Assembly: GCA_034770075.1 (NCBI GenBank)
Contig: JAVJAP010000202.1
Span: forward strand, 1,054,001 to 1,118,000
DNA from: Aralia elata
Lineage: Eukaryota > Streptophyta > Magnoliopsida > Apiales > Araliaceae
DNA: 64,000 nucleotides
Direction: 5' to 3'
The notes beneath the pieces are model-generated. The model had not been told where the DNA came from and ran no database searches. It was given only the letters and a program-made list of their open reading frames with translations. Positions within the stretch are counted from its first letter, which is position 1. Every line of letters starts with the position of its first letter. A program made the translations under genes and the position numbers. Below are positions 55,648 through 64,000 of this stretch, one piece after another.

Positions 55648-56845
55648 TCTCAGCCCTTCCCAGGGTTTGTTGTTTTTTGTCTTTTTCTTTTTCTGGATAT
55701 CAGCCCTTCCCAGGGGTGCTCACCATCTTGTTGTGGTTCGCTTGGATGCCTTCTCAGGTTGCTCACCACCTTGTGGTGGTTTGTTTGGATCTCAGCCCTT
55801 CCAAGGGTGCTCACCATCTTGTCGTGGTTTGCTTGGATGCCTTCCCAGGTTGCTTACCAACTTGTCGTAGTTTGCTTGGATATCTAGCCCTTCCCAGGGG
55901 TGCTCACCATCTTGTCGTGTGTTTGCTTGGATGCCTTCCCAGGTTGCTTACCAACTTGTCGTGGTTTTCTTGGATATCAGCCCTTCCCAGGGTGCTCACC
56001 ATCTTGTCGTGGTTTGCTTGGATGCCTTCCACAGGTTGACTCACACAACTTGTCGTGGTTTGGCTTGGATATCAGGTCCACTCTTCCCAGGAGTGCTCAC
56101 CATCTTGTCGTGGTTTGCTTGGATGGCCTTCCCCAGGTTGCTCCACCAAACTTGTCGTGGTTTGCTTGGATATCATGGCCCTATCCCCAGGGTGCTCACC
56201 GATCTTGTCCGTGGTTTGCTTGGATGCCCTTCCCAGGTTGCTCACGCAACTTGTCGTGGTTTGCTTGGATATCAGCCCCTCCCAGGCCGTGCTCACCATC
56301 TTTGTCGTGGTTTGCTTGGATATCAGCCGCTTCCCAGGGTGCTCACGCATCTAGTCGTGGTTTTGCTTGGATGCCTTCCCAGGTTTGCGTTACCAACTTG
56401 TCGTGAGTTTGCTTGTGATTATCAAGCCTACCTATCCCAAGGTGCTCCCACCATCTTGTCGTGGGTTTGCTTGGATGCCTTTTCCCTAGCGTTGCTCACC
56501 AACTTGTTCGTGGTTTGCTTGGATTTCAAGCCCCCTTATCCCCAGGGTGCTTCATCTCCTCATCTTGGGTCGTCGGTTGTGCTTGGATGCCTTTCCCAGG
56601 TTGCCTCACCAACCTTTGTCGTGGTTTTGCTTGGATTATCAGCCCTTCCCAGGGTCCCATCACCATTTGTCGTGGTTTGGCCTTGTGGATGCCTTCCCAG
56701 GTTGCTCCACCAACTTGTCGTGGTTTGCTTGGATATCAGCCCTTCCCAGGGTGCTCACCATCTTGTCGTGGTTTGCTTGGATGCCTTCCCAGGTTGCTCA
56801 CCAACTTGTCGTGGTTTGCTTGATATCAGCCCTTTCCCAGGGTCA
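55648..56845. repeat. Minisatellite, about 46-bp monomer in 92-bp dimers
   Basis: About 13 dimers: one half has AGCCCTTCCCAGGGTGCTCACC, the other GCCTTCCCAGGTTGCTCACC, both followed by TTGTCGTGGTTTGCTTGGAT. Copies at 56030-56700 differ mostly by single-base insertions. Tandem arrays between pol and the 3' LTR are known for TAT/Ogre elements and can seed satellites. Confidence 0.93.
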
Positions 56846-56849
56846 TTTG

Positions 56850-57851
56850 GCAGGCTTTTCCGCTGCTTTATGTTCAGTTCATAGTCGTAGGCGAAGTGAG
56901 ATCTTAGCTTTGCCCCATTCGGAACATCTGCTTATGTGCAATGGTTTGCACCGAGACTTTGCCATGGTTGGTTTTGAGTCAGTTTGGAGTATTTGATGAC
57001 TCTTGAGTGATTTTCACTGATGACACCCACCGCCCCAGAGGTATTTATTCCCCCCCAGTCTCTACGGATATGTCCTCCAGATATGATTCCATCTCAGCTG
57101 ATTTTTGCCCCTAGTCGGGTCGCTGAGGATGGCCGGATCCGACTGGCCTTGATTTACTACCGTAGCCGAGCCAATTTCTTTATTGGATCGTATCGACATG
57201 ATGGTTGGCAGTAGATTGCAGGGGACGCCGATGCTTCAGACCTATCCACCACTTTATCCATCCTGCTTAAGTTAGTTTCAGATCTGTAGATCATTTTATC
57301 TCCTGCATAGATTATGTCAGTTTCAGCTGTTTATCGAAAAGGAAATCTTGTAACGAAATGACTTATATATATAAGACATGCATTTATATTCAGTCATTTT
57401 CCCCTTTTTTCGTATCGTTGCCTTTCATCGGATCCTCATTTTATCCAGTCAACCACGATTTTGATATCTTGCCCTCTTTTTCCTCTCAAGTCTTGATGGA
57501 GATTTGACAGCTACTACCGCACACCCTGTTGATTTCATCGGACTGAGTCTTAGATTTTTTTTTTGACTAAGTGTTTGGTTGGGTCCGGGTTATATCACTT
57601 GAGATGAAGCTGATCAAGTGGCTGACTTCGGGAAGGTTTTGAGGGTATAGGAAGGCTTTTCTGGTTGTTGGGAATTGGTTTTGACAGAAGAAAGTATTAT
57701 TTTGTAAGGAATGGGACCGTGTCACGATGGCTGCCTACGTACCCCCACAAGTCGGGAGATCAGGTCCTACGTAGTTCGTTCTTTCAAAGAACGACGAGAA
57801 AATGATGATGATGATGGGTTCTTTCAAAGGCTTTTCTGGTTGTTGGGAATT

Positions 57852-57853
<2 letters not shown>
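56850..57853. other. 3' internal region of G, unassigned
   Basis: About 1 kb with no gene recognised. Contains a direct repeat of AGGCTTTTCTGGTTGTTGGG at about 57651 and 57829. The second ends at a 42-base T tract. Confidence 0.6.
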
Positions 57854-57898
<45 letters not shown>

Positions 57899-58042
57899 GG
57901 AACCGCTTCACCGAGTCGGAATTGAGGGGTTATGGAAACACCTCTCCATCCCGCTCTTGCAATAGTGAGGGCTCCTCCGGATATCACCTTCTTAATCACG
58001 AAAGGCCCCCTTCAGTTCGGGGGCAAGCTTCCCTTTGGCTTT

Positions 58043-58099
<57 letters not shown>
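57854..58099. repeat. Two very long T homopolymers (42 and 55 bases)
   Basis: T tracts at 57854-57895 and 58045-58099 flank a 149-base piece of pol. On the coding (minus) strand they are A tracts. The second sits within the integrase C-terminal coding region, after KENDLVLKKG-like sequence, where Lys codons are normal. Confidence 0.95.
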
Positions 58100-58102
<3 letters not shown>

Positions 58103-58650
58103 GAAGGCATGCCTTTCTTTAGCACTAGGTCATTTTCTTTGAACTTCTGAGGTCTTATCTTTTGTCGTAAGATCGAGAGATTCTTTGCTGATACAACTGG
58201 CCGCGTGAAATAGCAGCCACCCTTTTCTCATCAATTAGGGCCAATTGGTCGTATCGACCTTGCATTCAACCCTCCTCGTTTATCTGAGCATCTCAACCTC
58301 AAATGGCAGAACTACCTCTATTCCGTATACCAGAGTGTAAGGGGTTGCCCCTGTAGAAATACGCACCGATTTTCGGTACGCCAGCAGGGTGAAAGGTAGC
58401 AGATCCGGCCCTCCCCGATGTTTAGCAGACATTCTCGCCATGATCTTCTTGATATTCTTATTCGCAGCCTCCACTGCCCCATTCATCTTAGGACGGCAAA
58501 TGATAAGATTGAGGTGTTTGATCTTGAACTGGTCATATAATTCCTTCATAAGGGTACTGCTCAAATTTTTGGCATTGTCGGAGACTAAGGCCTCAGGTTG
58601 CCCATATCGGCAAATGATATCTCCATACTGGCTTAACAGCTCTGTTTTCT
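57896..58650 (-). pseudogene. Integrase end of element G
   Basis: From 58650 on the minus strand: YGQPEALVSDNAKNLSSTLM (second catalytic D), HLNLIICRPKMNGAVEAANKNI (catalytic Glu in NGAVEA), KHRGGPDLLPFTLLAYRKS, STGATPYTLVYGIEVVLPFEV; then LIDEKRVAAISRGQLYQQRI, SYDKR, and after the long A tract GPFVIKKVISGGAL, ending at DSVKRFH near 57900. This is the TAT-type integrase. The C-terminal part has stops, frameshifts and the homopolymers; the N-terminal half, RNase H and RT are absent. Confidence 0.85.
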
Positions 58651-59089
58651 GGCTAGGGGTCAGATCTGTTCCTATTTTGAGCTCTCTGGGTTTGTCAGGG
58701 GTTCCAATTTTTTATGGTGATGGTTTGGTTTGGGTTGGGTTTGGGGTTTGTCTTCGACCCATCCTTTGATCTCGTCAGGCGTGCCGTCATTATCTGTCTC
58801 ATCTTGCTCAATGCCCATTAAATCGAAATCCAGCCCAATATCAAAATCGTAGTCAACTTTCGAATTTGAAAAATCGTTTTGTTAGGCAAGAGACACTCAA
58901 ATTGGTACACCTGGCATGAAACAAAATGTTTGTCATATATATAAGGCATTTTTCCTGCAATGATCATCTTTAAGACAACATGACAAAATAAACATAATCA
59001 TGCAAAATTTTTAAAATAAAGGGACAACAACTGGCATCTACTCATGGTCCTTCTTCATAACCTCTGGCTGCTCTACCACGATCTTCCCG
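58651..59089. other. Deletion zone of element G
   Basis: About 440 bases between the gag zinc region and integrase without recognisable protease, RT or RNase H motifs. Several kilobases of pol expected in a TAT element are missing here. Confidence 0.6.
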
Positions 59090-60449
59090 CTATCGATCAA
59101 TATTCTGAATTTTGTGCTTCAGAGCCCAGCATTTCCTGAGTATCATGACCAGGAGAACCGAATGGTACGCACACTTCTTACTCGGATCAAATTCTCCTCC
59201 TTTCGGATCAATTGGGGGTGCCAAATCGCCTATCCTTCTCTGTGCTATCAATACCGCCAAAATCTGTTCAAGAGGCTCCCCAAGCGGGGTGAATACCCGA
59301 TCTCTTGCTGTCTCAAATCTTCTTCGTTCGCCCGACCTTTGATAATTGAGATTATGTTGTCGGGGTGGCACAATTCTCTGTATTTGCACTGGAGGATTAT
59401 TCTCTGCCTTTCTAGATGATCCCTGCAGGATGAGGGAAACATCTTCCTCCTTTTTCTGTTGAATTCTACGGGGAGTGCTGCCATAGTTTCCACACTGGAT
59501 TTGCTCCGCAAACCACTTCCAGAGCTGTGAGGTCCCGGATCTTACCAGATTTTAACCCCATGTCCACCATTTTCTCCGTGTTTTATCATCTCGGCAAAAG
59601 GTCTCCCAATCCCCGATATCACCCGCTCATAATAGGGGCCCTCCTGAATGTCCACAAAGGTTCATTACCATTTTCCGCCTCGTTCATTGGGGGATTCACC
59701 TGTGCAGCCATACCCCTCCATCGTTGTGCATAGTCCCTGAAAGATTCTTTTGGTTGCTTCTTGATTTTTGTCATTTGATATCTATCAGGGGCCATCTGGG
59801 CCTGAAAGCTGTATTGAGTTAAGAAGGTATGGGCCAACTCCTCCCAGTTGTGGATTCGGGCATTGTCAAGGCGGGCATACCAGATCATTGCCTCCCCTGT
59901 TAAGCTTTTCTGGAATAGCTGCATCCTCAGCCTCTCGTCCTCGGCATAAGACCCGAGTTCTCCAATGTATATTTTCAAGTGCGTGTAGGGGTCTCCCTTT
60001 CCATTGTATTTTTCGAACTCGGGGACCTTGAACTTCTCTGGATATCTGGTTCCGGGGAAGACACACAGATCTGAGTAATTAACCCTACCCAGGGAGCCTA
60101 TGCCTCTTAGAGATTGGATGGTCTCCTCCATGTGTTTCATTTTTTTCCGAAGGTCGTCCGTGTCCCCTTCCTCTGGGATAGCAATCACGGTCCTGTTAGA
60201 TATGGGAATGGCCTTTGGGATGACTGGCTCGTCCTTGAGTCGGGGTTGGTCATCTTTAAGCAGGTTTGCACCATTTTTAGGAGGATTCTGGTCATCCCCT
60301 GGTCGTGGAATATTATGCGATCCTTGGTTTGACGGATCCTGTCTGATCAAGAACTGTTCCTTTAGCATTGTGGCCATTTCCATCATCTGCTTTTTAAAAT
60401 CATCAAACTCTTCCCGAGATATGGAACTATGATTGGGAAGATCAGCCAT
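59090..60449 (-). pseudogene. gag of element G with TAT-type zinc finger
   Basis: A likely start is MADLPNHSSISREEFDDFKKQ (60449); an upstream frame to 60620 is open too. It shows a coiled-coil-like N-terminus, a Pro/Asp/Asn-rich linker, then the Gag core FKVPEFEKYNGKGDPYTHLKI, YAEDERLRMQLFQKSL, AMIWYARLD, FLTQYSFQAQMAPDRYQM and SFRDYAQRWRGMAAQV. It frameshifts at about 59680. Further down, in another frame, CAYH and a spaced GHDTQE and ALKHKIQN (about 59100-59180) form the zinc-finger motif typical of TAT/Ogre Gag. The Gag core is intact for about 260 codons. Confidence 0.88.
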
Positions 60450-61246
60450 TTCAAAGGTAGAGACCTGGGCTTTCTTAGACTGCGAACGGGTTTGAGGAGC
60501 AATCCTGCAGGCAAACGGTTCGAAGTTTAGTCTTTGGGCAATGAAAGGATGCGGATGCATGCTAAAGCTATAAATTTTTGGTGTTTTTGGGTTTTTTAAT
60601 CTTTTTCTGCAAAACAACACGTTAGCAGTTCTTTATTGAAATAATACATGCTAGATATGATTTATGCTTCCCGTGTCGTTCCCTGCAAAACACAGAGGTT
60701 AGTATTTTCTTTTGACATAAAGGGGAAGCATATATGAATATGTTGCAATGGGATTATGACATTTATACGTATAAACGTAAAAGGGCATGAAGAGACTTAT
60801 CCTGCGTTGGGTTAATCTGGGGCTGACCTATCCTAGGGTTACTCTCACGGGCTTTTCGGCATGAAGGTTCCCAAATCTTCGCAATCTACTCGTTTGAGCC
60901 CTTTCGATTGGAGCGGATTTGAGTGGTGCGTTTCCTGAGCCATCTCCGGGGAGCAGCCCCATCGAGTCCAGTAATAAGCAACCGACGGGTTCGCCTCAGG
61001 AGGAGGTACAATCTCAACATACATTCACATTCATCGTCCTCACCGTATGCAAATGATTACTTTAAGGTAAATCAACTCCATTCAATCATTCATTCATTGG
61101 ACAAAAGCACACATTCACACAACAATAAGTAAAATAGGTCAAAATGTTGCACGCACATACATATTCATAAATTTTTTGAAGGATAGGATAACATCAAGAT
61201 TTGAACGCGGTTTAAGCCCTCTAATGTCCCCAGCAGAGTCGCCAGC
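60450..61246 (-). other. Leader of element G with PBS
   Basis: Untranslated leader. The PBS is TCCCCAGCAGAGTCGCCA on the plus strand (61227-61244), complementary to tRNA-Arg, two bases from the 5' LTR. Confidence 0.88.
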
Positions 61247-63380
61247 TGTCGACGCCGGGTTTTCTCGTTCTCTTGGTCTCTTCCAAATTTTAGCCTTTTG
61301 ATTTAATGATTTTTTGGAAAAGGTCGGCATTGATGTCGACGGGGTTTTGAAAGATCGTTTTTATGATGAGCCAATTAACCAGAGTCGCCAGTTGGTATGT
61401 TTGAAATGGATGTACCAACTCATCCGAATTTTCGTGTTTTATAAATCGCTGGCTCATATGTGACTCCGAATTAATTGGTCTGCGAATCGAGATTCATAGA
61501 GTTCGGGGGCTTGCTTAAGTGAGGGGAAGGTGTTAGGCACCCCTCGACTTCCGTGAAACACGGTTACCGCAATCTTGATGCTTTTCTATCCTTTGATTCA
61601 TGAAATGTGTGTGTGTGCGCGCGCGCGCGTGTGTGTGTGTGTGCCTATATGAATGTTGTGGTGAGTTTGTACGAAAGAATCATTTGGATTTTTTAGGGAA
61701 AGTCGTTGCTTTAATTTGAGAACGCTTCGAAATGTCTTTTCGGTATACACGAACAAGCTTTATTTTTTATGAGAAAGGTTTGATTTTAATTGTCCAAAAA
61801 CTATGGGATTTTCATTAAGTGTCGTTTTAACAAAACAAGAGTTTTAAACCTTCGTCAAAATAGGAATCGAGATCTATACGTTGCTTTCATAAAATGATGG
61901 GGCAATTTCTAGGATCTCTTTCACCCTACTATGCACAAAGATTTAATAAAACGTCAATTATTTATAAAAAAATCATTTCGTGTGTTGTTTTGGAAAACGA
62001 TTTTTCTTTAGCTTTCCTCGTTAGATAGGAATCGACATTCATTAACGTTTCTCAAATTTTAACCTCGTGATTCTAATATCCTACTTTGATTGATTTTATG
62101 AAAATCTTATCATTTAGCTTTGAAATCAATTTCGTGTCCATAATTCCAAATCGAGCATAAACACGCGTCGGGCTATTCATGGGCATGTAAGCCATCAAAA
62201 TATCCCCGAACGCCAACAATCACAAATTTCACTATTTCGGGGCCTTAAACACGATTCTCGTCTTAGCGTCGTTTTAAAGGCCCAACGATTACATATTTAC
62301 AATGAAAAACTACGTCATTTCTACTTCTTACATCAAGATATGTCCATCATCGGATTTTGGACCACGGGGTCGCTCTCCTAGGCTCACAACCATAATTTCT
62401 CACAAGCATCAAGTAGATATAACAACATAACTAACAACGGATTGCTTAACGCACCACAATGATTCACAATTAACAATCTAAATAGATCAATTCCACCTAA
62501 TGTATTTATCGTCATAAACGAGCAAAACCTCACCCAATGGATATCATCGGATTTATTAGGAAGAATTTTGTTCCGATGGAACCCTCTCTAATAATTCCTA
62601 ATCCATTGTTTCATAATAATTTACATGAAATCTACATTTTAATTCAATCAAATGATATGATAGGAATTGATATAATAAAAGAGATTTCACCTTGCAAATT
62701 GTTATCCAAATGGGATGTGAACTTGTGTATTGAATAGAAGAAGAAATATGTGTGATACAATCAAATCACAAAATATTATTCCTCTCTTTTTTCTCACTAT
62801 TCTCTCCTATTTTTTGTTGCAAAATCTAGCTAATTTTCCTCTCAATTTTCGTACTTTGTTGCTGCTGGAATCTCCTTCTTCTCCAAAAATGCTGAACCTC
62901 CTGTATGCTGCCGAAGCTGGCTTAAAATAGGCTGGCCAAAGCCAGCCGCAGATCTATCTGCGGCTGGCCGCAGATAGATCTGCGGGCTGGCCAGCTGGCA
63001 CGGCCTCCCATCGCACTCAGCTGGTAGTGCTGATTTCCCGGTTTTCGTGCTGGCGCACCCACTTGGCCGCAGATCTATCCGCGGCTGGCGGGCTTGACTT
63101 TCTCGATTTCCGTGCCACGCTTCGATTTTCGTACCGCAACGTCGGTTTTCGCTGATAGGCTCGTGCTTTACAGTCCGAGAGTCATTGAGAAGCGCGCCAC
63201 ACCTTCCGGGAATGCCAAATTCGGATAGCCCTGCTATCATGTTGATTTCGGCTGCAAATTATCATGGTGGCGTCGAGTGTCCGTACTTTTCCTATCTTTT
63301 GCTCTCGCAGGCCGATCCATTTGACGAATTTGCCCTCCTGTCAAGGTTAGTATACGAAGTGCAAAATTTGGGTGTCTACA
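61247..63380 (-). repeat. 5' LTR of element G
   Basis: About 2134 bases; 70 longer than the 3' LTR because of an extra palindromic insertion at about 62936-62998. A (CG)n/(TG)n microsatellite is at 61608-61642. Other differences are mainly one-base indels. Confidence 0.94.
62936..63090. repeat. Palindrome block in the U3 of element G 5' LTR, expanded
   Basis: Contains AGCCGCAGATCTATCTGCGGCT (10-base arms around CT, about 62943-62964), then GGCCGCAGATAGATCTGCGG in partly inverted form, GGGCTGGCCAGCTGG, and the older GGCCGCAGATCTATCCGCGG at about 63065. The first part is missing in the other LTR. It lies immediately upstream of the minus-strand TATA-like TATTTTAAG (62921-62929). Confidence 0.88.
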
Positions 63381-63385
63381 GATAT

Positions 63386-64000
63386 CATTAACAACATCTC
63401 ATGAGCAAGATTTAGGTCGGTTAAACCTTGTCAGTAACCTGTCCGAGTTATTCTTCACTTTTCTTGGTTGCCTAGAAACAGAACGCTCGTGGTCGGTCAA
63501 TGGGTTTTGACCTTTAATAACTTCTAATTCAAGGATTGTTTTAGTGTTATTACAATTCTAACTTATTAACCTCATGGTAGACTACCAATTTATGCTTTAA
63601 AACAGATCCAACAAACACTTTAAGGGGATCAAAATGTCTGACAAAAAGGCTTGTCAGAGTGTTCTTCACTGCATGAACAGTTCATTGTTTTTGATTAATT
63701 CTCATATCCAAGTGTTATGTAAACATGTTATAACAACCCAGATCACTATATAACATGTTATTAAGTATTCCTAAACACTAAAACATAACATCTAACAAAG
63801 CTTTAAAGATCTAGCATAAAATTAGGGTTTTGTACCTTTTTTAAGCAACTTTTTGATCTGATGCTTAGGCTCTGATTGAGACTTCACTGCAATGTTAACT
63901 AGAGTATATTTATGAGTGTTTGAACTTGTGAATTCGTAAGTTTAATGGTCAAAGGCTTGGGCTATTTATAGAATTGCAAGATTAGGGTTTTTATGGACTT
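63386..64000. other. Flanking repeat and unassigned sequence
   Basis: Up to about 63780, two diverged 205-base units that continue the array left of element G. Beyond that, AT-rich sequence with a minus-strand TATA-like TTCTATAAATAGCCC (about 63959-63974) and a CT-type context that could be the promoter of another LTR or a gene transcribed leftwards. No coding sequence is seen. Confidence 0.45.

Larger units (their letters stand above)
52706..63380 (-). mobile_element. Element G: TAT/Ogre-like gypsy with minisatellites
   Basis: TSD GATAT (52701-52705 and 63381-63385). LTRs 52706-54768 and 61247-63380 (TGTCGACGCCGGG ... GGTGTCTACA). PBS TGGCGACTCTGCTGGGGA on the minus strand is the tRNA-Arg type used by TAT/Ogre elements. 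Minus strand order: leader, gag (60449-59090), a gap where protease, RT and RNase H should be, integrase end (58650-57896), then a repeat-rich 3' region and polypurine tract (54769-54783). Large parts of pol are deleted. Confidence 0.94.

Noticed and set aside
55354..56996. Long plus-strand frames (up to 321 codons) rich in CRGLLG and LVVVCLD
   Set aside because: Translations of the 46/92-bp minisatellite in all frames; no domain, no start context.
57711..58150. Frames with runs of Phe or Lys
   Set aside because: Produced by the T homopolymers.

Overview
This is a gene-empty piece of a flowering-plant (probably eudicot) nuclear genome. The evidence is the content: Ty3/gypsy and Ty1/copia LTR retrotransposons with plant-type primer-binding sites (tRNA-Met, tRNA-Asp and tRNA-Arg), plant L1-type LINEs, tRNA-derived SINEs, AT-rich filler, and no gene that looks like host protein coding, tRNA or rRNA. 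The species cannot be told from what is visible.

Layout. 1-722 is the end of a gypsy element (family A). 723-4126 is a truncated LINE and 4127-4625 the 3' end of another. From about 5040 to 51005 there is one old gypsy element (B, plus strand, Tekay-like) cut open by a Russian-doll series of later insertions, each resolved by a 5-bp target-site duplication (TSD): A (9671-47561, minus, TSD GGTCG) sits in the gag of B. D (11983-29517, copia, plus, TSD CCTTT) and C (30391-44140, gypsy, minus, TSD TAATG) sit in A. E (19776-28295, chromodomain gypsy, minus, TSD AAGAA) sits in the 3' LTR of D. F (33613-40377, Athila-like, minus, TSD ATACC) sits in the reverse transcriptase of C. Removing each insertion restores the host reading frame, which validates the boundaries. 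Four SINEs (11393, 29549, 30135, 50572) and a 64-bp tail-only insertion (47060) add further layers, also with TSDs. After B come AT-rich and tandemly repeated DNA, then a TAT/Ogre-like gypsy element G (52706-63380, minus, TSD GATAT) full of minisatellites, and 600 bases of flanking repeat.

How the parts relate. C carries nearly complete gag-pol and shares LTR ends and PBS with A. A carries a strongly diverged fusion ORF and looks like a non-autonomous relative of C. LINE, SINE and tail-only insertions share a TTAGC(A)n 3' end, suggesting one retrotransposition machinery. The most unusual signal is a set of GC-rich near-perfect palindromes with a two-base centre, clustered upstream of the TATA box in LTRs of several different gypsy lineages (A/C, F, G and probably B). 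Part of this module is plainly homologous between A/C and the Athila-like F. Fully perfect palindromes recur in the leader of copia element D.

No element looks autonomous as it stands: all coding regions carry stops, frameshifts, deletions or nested insertions.
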